From Diphasiastrum complanatum (taxonomy: Eukaryota > Streptophyta > Lycopodiopsida > Lycopodiales > Lycopodiaceae): 64,000 nucleotides of DNA. The position numbers were made by a program, and so were the translations under genes. The stretch lies in contig CM055094.1 in assembly GCA_029204225.1 (NCBI GenBank), positions 13,038,813 through 13,102,812 of the forward strand, written 5' to 3'. How positions within the stretch are numbered: the stretch's first letter is position 1; each line of letters opens with the position of its first letter. Shown one piece after another: positions 33,734 through 45,143 of this stretch. Below the pieces are notes generated by a model. It saw nothing but the letters and a program-made list of their open reading frames with translations. It did no database searches and was not told the origin of the DNA.

Positions 33734-35456
33734 ATGCCATCGAAAGGTCGACACGACCACGCTCATGTGTTAGCTGTTACGCGAGCACAGAAGAGGAAGG
33801 AAGTGGCTCCCTCACCACCACCATCGGTCACTGACGACCAACCCTCAACTTCAGCGCCATATCCAAATGTGAGGGAAGAGAGAAGACAGTACCAGAAAAT
33901 AAGACACTGGGTACAAAAAGCAGGAGGAAAAGGAGCAAGAACGAAACAATCCCACAGAACCTCCAGTCGGCGTCGAACGGGAACCGCAAACAAGCTCACC
34001 ACTTCGCACTGATCATAATGATTGGTTGCACCAATATGAACCACCTTTTCACATGGTGGAGCCTAAGGAACCACGCACTGAAAGGCTCACACTCTTGCTG
34101 TCAAGCCACATTAGTTTACCACTTGGAGAACTACTACGGATTGCACCACAAGCGAAAAGCCTTTTAGCAGAATGGGCCAACGCGGATGAGGAGCCAGTAG
34201 CGCCTGAGCCCATCTATTGTGCGGGCTATGATGAAACAAGTAACGTCCTCCACATCAGAGCAGCATGGGAAAGTGAGGAACACAACATCACTTTGCCAAT
34301 CAAACACAAGAGATATGAGGACAAGGCGGTAGTGGTAGATGGAGGATCGGGTGTCAATCTGATCTCCACTACTTTGTACAAAAAATGAGAATTACAAGGA
34401 TTGAAGCCAGCCAGATTCGCCATCAAGCTAGCAGATCAATCCTGCGTGAAACCAAAAGGTGTAGTTGCTGATATTCCCATAAAGATAGCAGACATGTAGT
34501 ATGTGATTACTTTTGTGGTCATGGATATACCTGAATTTTCATCTGCATATTGTGTTTTACTGGGAAGACCATGGTTGAGAGCTGCGCAAGTAGTACACAA
34601 CTGGGGTACAGGGAAACTCACCTTCAAGAACACAGAACAGGCTGTAAAGGTAGATCCAACCACATGGGCGGTGAAACCTATTGCACCCAAAGCTGATGAC
34701 GGATCATCCACGACAGGTCATACGATTGACCGCCCAAGGCCAGCCAAGGGAGGTCACTATCATTCAGAGACGGATGTCATCAGATGGACGGATGCATTAG
34801 CAACTATTGATTGCCAGGCATGTCAATATGAATCAGATCCAGAACCAAATACATCTTCACCCAAATGTTACACTATGGACACACCAATCACATTTGGGGT
34901 GAATATGATAAACGTAGCATGGTTGTCAGCGGATCCGATTGAGAACCCAGTGGACAATGATCTAGTCCCTTGGAAACATGCTCTAACTTATAATAAGGAG
35001 ATTGAGCTGACTGATGAACAAGTCCTACACCACATGGACCCAAATCGTTACGGAACCAAGAAGGTACCAGCTCAACCGCCACAAAGGTCTGCTATGGCGA
35101 AAGTCTCAAGGATTGATCCACCCAAGGCACTTGCGAATAAGAAGAATCAATTGAAGCAATGCTACAACCAAGTGATTCGATGGAGTGACCTACCTGAAGA
35201 GGCAATAGCTACAGTCGACATTGATATTCGCTACCATGAGGCGAATGTCACAGCAGTCCCAAAGAAAGACAACAAAAATGAACCCACCAAAATGACAAAA
35301 AAGGGCAAAAAGAGGGTGTTGGATTCCTTGAAGTCAATCAAGTTGGACTCAAATACAGCGTCATCTTCTACACAAGTGACAGAAAATAAAAAAAATGACC
35401 AGTCGGGCCAAGATCAATATGCTGAAAGAGGAATCTCGATGAGCTCCAGTTCATGA
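33734..35456 (+). pseudogene. gypsy-2 protease and linker
   Basis: YEDKAVVVDGGSGVNLISTT (34316-34375) carries the aspartic protease motif as D-G-G-S where D-S-G is usual. After TGA at 34386, FVVMDIPEFSSAYCVLLGRP and WLRAAQVVHNWGTGKLTF (34503-34630) complete the retropepsin fold. A linker of about 280 residues with acidic and Lys-rich parts follows to 35456. Confidence 0.88.
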
Positions 35457-35457
35457 G

Positions 35458-36420
35458 GTGCCTGATACTTTCAAGAATTATACATTGGACAGCCTGGTAA
35501 TCATGATGCCGCAAGCCCAACGAGAATTTGATCAAAGTCAGGCACCAGCGGAACAAGTCTTCGAGGGACCTACGCGAACACAGCCGATGAATCTTGCGGA
35601 ACCAGGAGAAGAAGAAAGGATAGTGTATGTGGGAGAGCAGTTAACACCCACACAGTTCAAGAGACTACGATCCTTGTTGGTGGAATATAAAGATTGTTTT
35701 GCCTAGAGCTATAGTGATCTAAAGGGCATTTTGCCAACAGTAGTCCAACACACCATACCTTTGGTGGTGGAGCAATCCCCAAGGTAAGTCGTTACTACCG
35801 CTGCAACCCGAATTATATAGAACTAATCAAGCAAGAGTTGCAAAAACTTATGGATGCAGATTTCATTTATGAAATCGAGCACACGGAATGGGTATCGTCG
35901 ATAGTTATAGTACCCAAGAAGAATGGCAAAATGCGTATCTATGTGAATCTGAAGGTGCTTAATGTAGTCACCAAAAAGGACCATTTTCCTTTACCATTTA
36001 CGGAAAGTGTCCTCGATACAGTAGCTGGCGACGAAGCCTACATTTTTCAGGACGGCTTCAACGACTACAACCAGGTGAAAATAGCCCCCCAGGACCAGCA
36101 CAAGACAATATTCGCCACAGAATGGGGAACTTATGCCTATAAAGTGATGCCATTCGGACTTTGCAATGCCCCAAGCACTTTCCAGCGAGTCATGCAGGTG
36201 GCATTCAAAGATTATTTGTAAAAATTTCTGGAAATTTTCTTGGACGATCTGTGAATGCATGGACCAGATTCAATACACTTATCCAATTTGGAGAAGGTGT
36301 TACAAAAATGTCGCGAATACTAGATCTCCCTGAATCCAAAAAAATGTCAATTATGGGTGACACATGGCTTGATACTCGGCCATATAGTGTCAAGACACGG
36401 GATCGCCACAGATCTATCAA
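35458..36420 (+). pseudogene. gypsy-2 reverse transcriptase with connection deletion
   Basis: The lead-in is TQPMNLAEPGEEERIVYVGE, and the RT fingers are YRCNPNYIELIKQEL and EIEHTEWVSSIVIVPKKNGK. The palm reads FGLCNAPSTFQRVMQVAFKD and EIFLDDL followed by a stop. Other frames then give HLSNLEKVLQKC, NPKKCQLWVTHG and VSRHGIATDLSKL. At about 36405 the text jumps directly to KAFQKIKNAL. The stretch of about 60 residues with the usual FLG...YYRRFI in between is deleted. Confidence 0.9.
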
Positions 36421-37012
36421 AGCTCTAAAGGCTTTCCAGAAGATTAAGAATGCATTGGTCTCAGCAGCAATCTTACGACCACCCAATTGGTCCATTGAGT
36501 TCCACGTGCATACGGACGCATCAAAGTATGCAGTTGGAGCAGTCTTAACCCAGCCAGGTGAACACAAAAAGGATTTTCCAATCCGATTTGCAAGCCAACA
36601 GCTCAATGATACTGAAATGAATTATTCAACCACCGAGCGGGAAGCACTGGCAATGATCTATGCGGTTAAGAAGTTTCGACGCTATTTGATGGCCACACAT
36701 TTTGCTTTTTATACGGACCATCAACCCTTGCTATATCTTGTTAATAAAACTTGCAACACCAGGAGAATCACCAGATGGCTCCTTTTGTTGTTGGATTTTG
36801 ATTTTCGGATAGTAGTTTGCAAGGGAAAACAACACTACATGGCTGATCATGTGTCACGAATCAAGGGAAAGGAGATTGCAGCCCAACCGGACGATGAGCT
36901 GGCAGATGCTGCCTTATTTTACGTGGATACAGTACCAAAATGGGCTGCCGACATTGTTGAATATCTAATGCAGGGCCAACCAGACAAATCACTATCAAAG
37001 ACGAAACAATAG
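36421..37012 (+). pseudogene. gypsy-2 RNase H
   Basis: Unbroken from KAFQKIKNALVSAAILRPPN through EFHVHTDASKYAVGAVLTQP, TTEREALAMIYAVKKFRRYL, FAFYTDHQPLLYLVNKTCNT and KGKQHYMADHVSRIKGKE. The catalytic Asp and Glu residues (TDAS, TEREAL, TDHQ) are in place. A TAG at about 37010 ends the frame. Confidence 0.93.
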
Positions 37013-37015
37013 AAA

Positions 37016-38134
37016 TTGATCTTGAAGGCTAGACCTTATCAGCTGATTGCTGGCCAGTTGTACCGAAGAGGTCCAGACAGAATTCTTCGGCGGTGTATTC
37101 TTCCTCATGAGACCACGCAGATCATTTTGCTTTCACATGAAGGCATGGGTGGAGGTCATTTTGCATCTGACATTACAGTTCGCAAGATCCTGCAATCAGG
37201 ATGTTGGTGGCCAATGATTCATAAAGACACGGAGGAATACTTGAAAAAGTGCGATGTGTGCCAAAGGGCAAGGAGACCAACAAGATTGAACTATGATCTA
37301 CTGCACCTAGTCTTAGCCCAAGCATCGTTCGAAAAATGGGGATTGGATTATATTGGTCCAATTCACCCTGCATCAAGGAGTTCCCAGGCTCGATACATAA
37401 TTGTAGCCACAGACTACCTCACCAAATGGATCTAAGCCAAGGAATTCACGGGTGCCTGGTGGAACTAGTCAGTGATCGCGGAAGCCATTTCATCAACGAG
37501 ACCATCAAGGTCCTGTTGGAGGAATTCTTTGTGATCCACAAAACTAGTATGTCTTATTATCCTCGTGGTAATGGGAAAGCAGAATCATCCAATAAGATCC
37601 TGTGTAGCGTGCTCATGAAAACAGTTGAAGCTAGCAGATCAGATTGGGAACACAAGTTGCATGCTGCACTGTGGGCATTCAGGACAACATATAAAGGGAG
37701 CACTGATGAAACACCCTTCCAATTGGTACTATGGTCAGGATGCTGTGATGTCAGTAGAGTTTTTAGTTCCTTCATTAAGGATTGCCACCGTGCAACGTCT
37801 TAATGAGTCCAAATCTCTACAGCTATGCCATGAAGATCTGCATAAACTCTGTGAAACACGCTTACTAGTTGTGCATGCACTGGCAGCTGAAAAAGAAAGT
37901 TGCAAAGCTTGGCATGATCGTAGATTACAAAAGAAGGATCTTTGTTCAGGAGATCTGGTCCTGATGTATAAAACCAAGGCGATCAAGGGGAAGTTAAAAT
38001 TCACGGGCGAAGGTCCTTATAGGATCAAGGAAATTCTTAATCATGGGGACGTGAACTTAGAACAGCTTGATGGGACGCCCTTCGACACACCCATCAATGG
38101 TAGCCGGTTGCATAAGTACTGGCCACCACAGTAA
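37016..38134 (+). pseudogene. gypsy-2 integrase
   Basis: The H2C2 zinc part is HEGMGGGHFASDITVRKILQ...CDVCQRARRPTR, followed by KWGLDYIGPIHPASRSSQAR with the first Asp. A stop at 37433 follows TKWI. After a shift come VSDRGSHFINETIKVLLEEF and SYYPRGNGKAESSNKILC with the second Asp and the Glu. The GPY-type tail in a further frame is GDLVLMYKTKAIKGKLKFTG, EGPYRIKEI and NGSRLHKYWPPQ, stop at 38134. Confidence 0.92.
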
Positions 38135-38604
38135 GACAGATCCAGATTGGGGGTGGCACGTTACAAAAAGCTAATTTGCTCAGCCATCACCGCTAGATCT
38201 AAGGAGATCAAGCCAAATCAAGCTAAATCCATCAAGATTCAGCCAGATCTGGCAAGATCAGGGAAATCCATCAGAATCCAAGGAGGATCAAGATCCTAAT
38301 AGGGTCAAAAAGGAAGCAGATCATCAGATTGACTGAGGGATCTACTACCAAGAATCCATCAGAACTTCCGGAGCACTACCAACAATCAGATTAAGCTTGG
38401 ATGAAGTTGATTACCAATTTACAAAAGTTAAAAATCAGAAAATCTTGAGATCTTGTCAACAAAACACTTTGAAAGAGCAGTTTTTTCATGATTTTTTGAG
38501 ATTCCGCGGGAGATAGCTCTTGAAAATTGGACAGTCATCAGATCTGACCTAGATGCATCCATAAAAATCTCTGCGAGAGTTCCTGATGGAGGAATCATCA
38601 TTTT
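38135..38604 (+). mobile_element. Tail / start of 3' LTR of gypsy-2, truncated
   Basis: A purine tract GATTGGGGGTGGCA is followed by AT-rich text. AGATC-rich phrases (CAAGATC, GGAGATCAAG) recur at 38195-38300. GCGAGAGTT at 38573-38581 repeats the leader motif. At about 38605 the sequence changes to copia-4 RNase H text, so the element end is cut or nested there. Confidence 0.55.
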
Positions 38605-38991
38605 TTAGTGTATTGTTGTTGACTTTCTATCATCTATACTTCCTGCCCAATCAGCGTCAACATAACCTTGCAACTTAGGTAAAACACTTTGTCTTTTGTA
38701 GATCAGACCAAGGTTAGGTGTACCTTTCACATACCTCAAAATCCTTTTTGCAGCTTTCCAATGGTCCATAGTGGGTGATGACATGAATTGGCTACTCAAA
38801 CTTACAGCATAGTAGATATCAGGACGTGTAGTTGTAAGATATATCGAACTTCCAACTAGTTGACGAAATAGTGTAGCATCAACATGTGCACTATCATCAA
38901 TACGAGATAATTTCTTACCAGCTTCGCAAGGGGTTTGCACTCTGTCATGTGAAATCTCTCCAATATCTCGCCCACATACTTGTTTTGACAT
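38605..38991 (-). pseudogene. copia-4 RNase H, first third
   Basis: ATLFRQLVGSSIYLTTTRPD and WKAAKRILRYVKGTPNLGLI then LQGYVDADWAGSIDDRKST. The frame ends there at the junction with gypsy-2 flank; the rest of RNase H and the 3' LTR are missing. Confidence 0.9.
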
Positions 38992-39747
38992 AACCTGATA
39001 TCACTGCTAGTTTGCCATACTTCGACACCCAAGCAATAGTGCATAAGATCTAAATCTATCATCTCAAATTGCTTGCATAAGTTGGCTTTGATAGAACGAG
39101 TGAGATTCTCATCATTGTCAGTGATAATGATATCATCAACGTAAAGTACAATCAAGGCAATGCTGTCATCATTTATAAGAACATAAAGGTTTGGATTTGA
39201 ATTTCTTCTTACAAACTCATGAGAAAGAAAGTAACTGTCAATTCGTCCATACCATGCACGTGGCGCTTGCTTAAGGCCATAAAGTGCTTCGTGTAGTTTA
39301 CATACCTTCTGTTCTTGCCCTTTTGCCATGAAGCCCTGCAGTTGGACCATGTAAACTTCTTCCTCTAAGTCACCATTCAAAAATGCAGACTTCACATCCA
39401 TTTGATGGATCTTCCACCCAAAATGAGATGCTAAGGCAATGTTAAGGCATAGTGTAGTCCACTTAGCCACTGGAGCAAATGTCTCTTCATAGTCAATTCC
39501 TTTGCTTTGCTCATAACCCTTCACTACTAGGTGTGCCTTATACTGCTATTGTGCCATCCGCATGAAACTTTGTTCTAAACACCCATTTGTCGTCAATGGG
39601 TTTCTTTCCAAGTGGTAGATCAACCAACTCCCATGTATCATGTCTGTGGATGGATTCTATCTCTTCTTCCATTGCCCTTTGCCACTCTTTGTGATCTTTT
39701 GCCTCATCAAAGGTTGATGGCTCTCGACACTTCAAAATGTCAGTCAT
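38856..39747 (-). pseudogene. copia-4 reverse transcriptase
   Basis: The start at 39538-39747 reads EPSTFDEAKDHKEWQRAMEE, IHRHDTWELVDLP and KWVFRTKFHADGTI. After a shift, 38990-39524 gives GYEQSKGIDYEETFAPVAKW, HQMDVKSAFLNGDLEEEVYM, YGLKQAPRAWYGRIDSYF, SIALIVLYVDDIIITDN (catalytic YVDD intact) and DLMHYCLGVEVWQT. Confidence 0.93.
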
Positions 39748-40120
39748 TAGGGCATAGTGTGCTAACGATCGGGAGACTTCCTTTCCCGTGTTGATCTTCT
39801 CACTTCACTTTGTGTGCTAGATCCTGTTTGATTTAGCTTTGTGTCCTTCATGATCTTTTCATACCATTTTGGTATCTTAGATTCAGGTGATACACTACGT
39901 GGAGAGTATGTATCCCAAGGAGTGTCCAAGTAATGTCTTTTACTTCCAACCAGTTTCTCCTTATTGCTCCTATTGGCAAGTACCTCCCCCTAGGCTCTCG
40001 CCCTCTCGACTCTCGTCTTCACGTGCATCATTTTGTGGAGCATCTTCTTCATCTTCTTCCTCCAGAATTGTGGGAAGTCTTTTGATGCTTTCACCACTTG
40101 CATGGTCTTCATCTTCATAC

Positions 40121-42016
40121 CTATTGCATTTCATCAAAGATCACATCTTTGCTAATGTGAATCTTATTCATTACAGGATCAAAACACCTGTAAGCTTTTG
40201 TTCTTTCATCATAACCGATGAAGATACACTTGATTGCTTTGGCATCAAGTTTCTTTCGCTCCTCCTTTGGCACATGTACATAGGCCTTACATCCAATGAC
40301 ACGAAACTTGTCGATTTTTGGCTTTATTCCAGTAAATGCTTCTTCAGGGATCACATTTGGAACCGCAACTGTAGGGCTCCTGTTTTGCAAGAACGTTGCT
40401 GCACTGCACGCTTTCGACCAAAGTAAATCGGGCAAGCCCATTTGCTTCGTCATGGAGCGTGCACTCCCCATAATAGTTCTGTTTTTTCTTTCCGCTACAC
40501 CATTACTATGCGGCGTGTGTGATTGTGTGAATTGTCTTTTAATGTCGTGTTCTTTGCAAAAGTCTTCAAAATCATCAGATTTGTATTCGCCCCCTCTATC
40601 AGATCTTAGCACTTTGATGCATGCATGTAGTTGGTTCTCTACCAAAGTCTTGAACTCCTTGAAGCGAGCAAAAGCGTCAGATTTCTTCTTCAAGAAATAA
40701 ATCCATGTCCTCCTAGAGTAATCATCTATGAAAGTCATAAAATAATATCCTTTACCCAACAACATGGTCTTCATTGGGCCGCACAGGTCGTTGTGAATGC
40801 GTTCCAGCGGTTTCTTAGCTCTTGCAACTCCACCTTTCTTGAATGTCTCCCTGTGATGCTTTCCCATGATGCATCCTTCACATATTGCATGATGATCATC
40901 CTGCAATGTCGGTAACCCTATTACCATCTTCAGCTTCGCCATCAATCTCAAGCTCCCATAGTTCAAATGACCAAGTCTTCTGTGCCACAACTCGGATTGA
41001 GATGCTGTTGAGATAGTCAAACCATATTCACCTGGTTTTGCAGCATCCAATTCATAAAGGCCATAGTTACTATCTCTATAACCCTTCGCCACCACTTTGT
41101 GGTTGTGGTTCATATCCTTCATAAGGTATCCATCCTTGACAAATTCAACTTTAAGATGTTGATTTGCCATTACACCAATAGAAAGCAAACTCTTTTTGAG
41201 TTCAGGAACATGAAGTACATTAGGGATGTTTTTAATTTTGCCATCAGGAAACTGCACAGGTACATTGCCCACACCCTGTATCTGGCATTTCTCTCCATTG
41301 GCTTGAGTGACCTTATCCCCATCATGGATTGGTGAGAATTTTTCAAACCAATCATGTTTCCCGGCCATATGCCTTGTGGCGCCTGAATCTATGAACCATC
41401 TGGCACCATCATCAACTTGGGATGCCAATGCCGATGAGAAGACACTTGTCTCGTCGTCTTCTCCAACATCTTCGGAAATGTTGCCTTGTTGAGTCACTTT
41501 TCCCGCCTTTATGTCCGCTTTCTTCTTGTAAAACTCACATGCCCAATGACCCAGTTTGTGGCAATAGTAACATTTGTCTTTCTTCTTCTTTTTCTCTTTT
41601 GATGATGACTCTCCCTTATCATCATCATCCTTGGATTTCTTATGAATCCTTTTCCATCCTTTTTGCTTGCCTTTAGCAAGCAAGGCTTGATCCTCCTGTG
41701 GGGTTTGCCTTGACTTCACCACTTCGCGATGCTGCTCTTCCTGCAACATGATTCTGTGGAAGTCTTCAAAAGTAGGCAACCTCTCCCTCGAAGCAATGCC
41801 GCTCACAAACATCTGTAGCCCTTCCGAGACACCGCTCATTGTGGTATGTACCAATTCAATATCTCTGATTGGTTCTCCAATCGCCACAAGTTGATCTCTC
41901 AGCTCCTTTATCCTGGTGAAGAAAGATCCCACTGATTCACTTTCTTCCATCCTTACTGTGTTCAATCTCGACTTCAAGAACATGGCTCGAGCTGGATTGC
42001 AAGTTTGAAATTGCAT
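40121..42016 (-). CDS. copia-4 gag - protease - integrase open frame (631 residues)
   Basis: One unbroken frame. Residues 1-110 are the gag C-terminal half (SRLNTVRMEESESVGSFFTR). At about 150 is a CCHC knuckle CYYCHKLGHWACEF, whose last Cys is replaced by Phe. At about 207 is the protease triad WFIDSGATRHM. At about 345-385 is the integrase zinc part (LWHRRLGHLNY ... CEGCIMGKHH). The integrase core has FIDDYSRRTW, VLRSDRGGEYKS and SNGVAERKNRTI (all three acidic residues present). The tail IGCKAYVHVPKEERKKL and CIFIGYDERTKAYRCFD ends at DEMQ and a stop. It is retroelement protein, not a host gene. The missing gag start and shifted RT make the element dead, though integrase itself looks sound. 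Confidence 0.93.
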   Translation of the reverse strand: MQFQTCNPARAMFLKSRLNTVRMEESESVGSFFTRIKELRDQLVAIGEPIRDIELVHTTMSGVSEGLQMFVSGIASRERLPTFEDFHRIMLQEEQHREVVKSRQTPQEDQALLAKGKQKGWKRIHKKSKDDDDKGESSSKEKKKKKDKCYYCHKLGHWACEFYKKKADIKAGKVTQQGNISEDVGEDDETSVFSSALASQVDDGARWFIDSGATRHMAGKHDWFEKFSPIHDGDKVTQANGEKCQIQGVGNVPVQFPDGKIKNIPNVLHVPELKKSLLSIGVMANQHLKVEFVKDGYLMKDMNHNHKVVAKGYRDSNYGLYELDAAKPGEYGLTISTASQSELWHRRLGHLNYGSLRLMAKLKMVIGLPTLQDDHHAICEGCIMGKHHRETFKKGGVARAKKPLERIHNDLCGPMKTMLLGKGYYFMTFIDDYSRRTWIYFLKKKSDAFARFKEFKTLVENQLHACIKVLRSDRGGEYKSDDFEDFCKEHDIKRQFTQSHTPHSNGVAERKNRTIMGSARSMTKQMGLPDLLWSKACSAATFLQNRSPTVAVPNVIPEEAFTGIKPKIDKFRVIGCKAYVHVPKEERKKLDAKAIKCIFIGYDERTKAYRCFDPVMNKIHISKDVIFDEMQ

Positions 42017-42028
42017 TCTAAGAGCTTC

Positions 42029-42307
42029 CTAAGCTCCCCTAGCCGTCGTGGCATCACTTATATGAGTGATCACATGGTCTTTCACTGAAAGATTGATCAA
42101 GGACAATGCTCTCTGCGCCTTTTTATCAAAGGCCCTTATGTCACCTGGAGTGGTATTTGGCCGGACTTTAATACCTGCCACGATCTCCCACAACTCTTTC
42201 TCCATCAAAATGCTCTTCATTTTGAATTTCCAGATGTTGTAGTTAGAAGCCCCATCAAGTTTGCCTGCATCACCCAAAATTGCCTCATTGATGTTTGCCA
42301 TCTCCAA
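42029..42307 (-). pseudogene. copia-4 gag N-terminus
   Basis: MEMANINEAILGDAGKLDGA and SNYNIWKFKMKSILMEKELW then LINLSVKDHVITHISDATTA, a typical copia gag start. It ends at a TAG (42031-42029). The downstream frame (ALRMQFQ) is in the same phase, so this one codon, most likely a former Trp of the AW(E/D)AL motif, is the only break in gag. Confidence 0.92.
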
Positions 42308-43560
42308 ACTGCTTGAAACTTCACCTATAGGCTATAAAGTATATGCTGGAGCCAACCGTGATGTCAAAAATCAATAATAATGACCTGCAATTTTTGGCTT
42401 ACCAGGCCACCCGCCGCTCTTTCGCCAAATTGAAAGCCAAACTGGCGTCGTTTTCCGAAATGCTTCTCGTCACCAACTCTCAGCTTCCTGCCCAATGGAA
42501 TGGTGAAATCACTTATGGCGCGCTTCGAACACTTTCTCCATGGCAATCACTCTGTTTTGGTGTACCATACTTGAAGGTACAGTCAGGATGCCCTTCGTTT
42601 GGAGGCTATAGCCTTTCGTTTGGCCAAAATAGGCTAAAGGAGGTGAAAATAAGGGCAATTTGGATTTTTGAACTGTTTCTTCAGTGTGAAGAAACTTCAC
42701 CCTTCAAAAACTTGGAACCCAACAATTTTTTTCAGTTTGAAGATTTTTAATGAAGTTGCAATGTACTTTGCACTTCAGACCCCTTCAGACTTTTTCACTT
42801 CAATCCAACAGATCCTTTAGATCCAACGACCCACCTGTCGTGTAATAACCATCGTCGATCTGTGTGATTCAAGATTGGACGGCCTTCCACGCTTTTGTCC
42901 ATTGATCAAGGGCCTTCGAAGCACCAAGCACTTTGGGCTGCTAACTAGCAAGCTGAACTGGGCACGCGAGAGGTCCCGCGACCTCTCCTCCTCTTCTCTC
43001 TCTGTCTGCGATGGACTCTTCTCTCTCTTCACAGGCTATGGCTGCTCCCTGTGGATCGATTTGGCTGCTTTCTTCCTCCACGGCCAGTCGCGGCCTCCCT
43101 ATTGCTGAATTGCACTACCAGGGCGCCCATTCTTAGCAACTTACAGCTCTAAAAATGACCTCCTACAAGGAGATATCCCAGATTTTGCACTTTGAAACTC
43201 TAGCAACTCTGAAGAGAAGGATATATTGGGCTTCACTTAGGCTTTCCCTGAGCTTTCACTTGCACCTCCTATCTGGCTGAGGTCGCCCTACTGCAAAAAA
43301 TCTTCTGCTCCAAATCGCTCTTCAAACGGTATTCGATTGTATTCAAACCAATCACAAACGCCAAGCAACCCTCCAGAAGAATTTTTCACCTTCAAACTTT
43401 GCTTGCTTTCTGATTCAACCGACAATTCCCTGTCTCTGAATCCTTTTTACAGTTTTGAGCCGTTCCACGAATCTCCACAGACTCGGTTTTGTGTTTCCTA
43501 GCCAACAAACCGTCGTGAATTTGCAGCTCTCTGTTCTTGTCCGGTGATTCAAGCCACCAA
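42308..43560 (-). other. Long leader of copia-4
   Basis: There are 1.25 kb between the primer site and gag with no supported gene in either strand. Contents: an open stretch on the plus strand (42343-42750) with no family resemblance, and a perfect hairpin GAGAGGTC-CCGC-GACCTCTC at 42968-42987. The leader is long for a copia element and may contain captured or inserted sequence. Confidence 0.45.
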
Positions 43561-43575
43561 GGGCTCTAATACCAA
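43561..43575 (-). promoter_or_regulatory. Primer-binding site of copia-4
   Basis: The minus strand reads TTGGTATTAGAGCCC, close to the initiator-tRNA-Met complement of copia elements. The 5' LTR should begin just to the right (above about 43580); its extent could not be fixed. Confidence 0.75.
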
Positions 43576-43580
43576 GTTAA

Positions 43581-44697
43581 GAAAACACAGTTCAAACACC
43601 CGACCGGATCAATCACCACAGCACAACGTCAAGTGCAACAAGACCACAGAATTGCTCTCCTCAAACTATATATTCAACTAACTCGTAAGTACAAATATAA
43701 GTTGCTTAAAAACACTCAAAGGGCTCGTAAAAGAAAGATGGCCCGATAACTCTAGAACTAAGCACACGTGGTGCCGTCGAAATAAGAAAGCATTGTATAA
43801 GTCGATCATTGCTATTTTAACTATTTTTACTAAGACATTGAGCTTGGAGGCACACAGAGGATTTTGTGCAATGCTAAGTTTCAAGGTCAAGGCATTCATA
43901 GATTCAAATTAAGAAAGAGTGTTGGATTATTATCCTTATATTCTGATTATTAATCTATATCCATTTATCTAGTTTATGCATTTTTACTTGCATTATCACA
44001 CAGTCTGCGAAAATCACCGACAAGTGGGTCGACAACGACAACTACAATTATTGAGTGACTATCAAAGGGCCATCAAATATTTGTCAAAGATTACCAGATC
44101 ATGTTACCACTTGTTATGAAGCTAACAACATGCTCTAACCATTGCTAGCAAGTAATTTTTGTGTAACCTAATTGGATAAGTGATAGCGCAATATGGCTAA
44201 GTGCCAATTGCGATCAATAGCCAAAACAGCTATCTTGAATCGTCATTTGGATAAGCCCATGTGACATAAATAAAAATAGGTAATCATTTTCTCAGGCTAC
44301 TAGCTTGGATATAAGTCAATTAGTCAATTGACCATAGAGTATTGCTAATTAGCAAAAGTGTATCAGACAAAGAAAATCAATGATTAGAAATTAATTTTGA
44401 GTACGTGGTTGCATCTGTTATTGTCTTGTGCTCGTTATTTATCTGATTTGTACATGCTACTTTACTGATTTCAATCCTATAGTTTGTTGCATTTAGTATT
44501 ATGTCAGAATGAGTGTATGCTTCTCTAATTAACTATAATTTGATTACACTCTCTTATAGTTTTTTCTGAGCTAAGAAACAGTTTCACATAGTAATATTAT
44601 ATCAGTTTATATTTTTCTATAAAATCAATTTCATAGATTTTGATGATTTCAAAGCTAGAATCAAGTAAAATCAAATGTGTCAATTGTTGTGATAATA
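43581..44697. other. Possible 5' LTR of copia-4, then gene-free spacer
   Basis: By position the first few hundred bases should be the copia-4 LTR, read leftwards. No partner LTR remains to confirm this. The rest is AT-rich with no gene. Confidence 0.35.
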
Positions 44698-45143
44698 TCA
44701 TTCAAATTGATAGGCATAGTCATACACTAAAGAGAGGATCATTTTGTAGAGCCTGATAGTTGCATATGTTGAATGCACTTTTTCTCTATTGAGGCATTCT
44801 TTCCATTCTCCAACAATTATGGAAATAGAATAAGTTAATGTAACGGATTCATAGGAATTCTTGATTTCCGTCATAAGAGCATAGTTTACTTGGAATCTTT
44901 CTAGAGGTCTTTGCTCCATCATGGATCTTCTGCTCTCTCCTGCTTGTTCATAATGGCACTTCCTTGGCACCCTCTTGCATTAGCTTCTCATACCATTTTG
45001 GTACTTTATGTTGAGATGATATGCTCCTTGGTGAGCATGTGGTCCAAAGAACATTCTTGTCTTTCCTTTTCTCACATACAGAGTGCTTATTCAAGCATGG
45101 ATATTCATCACGCTTTGGCATATCATCCATCGTAGCCTCTCAA

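Larger units (their letters stand above)
32182..38134 (+). mobile_element. gypsy-2: Ty3/gypsy gag-pol, nearly full length, inactive
   Basis: The order gag, zinc knuckles, protease, long linker, RT, RNase H, integrase with zinc-binding and C-terminal parts is complete. It is broken by single stops, frameshifts and one deletion in the RT connection region. Protein wording is close to gypsy-1 and more distant from gypsy-3. After the stop at 38134 comes GATTGGGGGTGGCA, a likely purine tract. Confidence 0.93.
38605..42307 (-). mobile_element. copia-4: best preserved Ty1/copia element, truncated in RNase H
   Basis: Leftwards from 42307: gag, knuckle, protease, integrase, linker, RT and the first part of RNase H, which stops at DADWAGSIDDRKSTT where gypsy-2 flank begins. 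One TAG interrupts gag, one shift separates integrase from the linker, and one lies between the RT start and palm. A primer site is at 43561-43575. Confidence 0.94.

Noticed and set aside
42343-42750. 135-residue open frame in the copia-4 leader, plus strand
   Set aside because: Antisense to the element, no recognisable domain.
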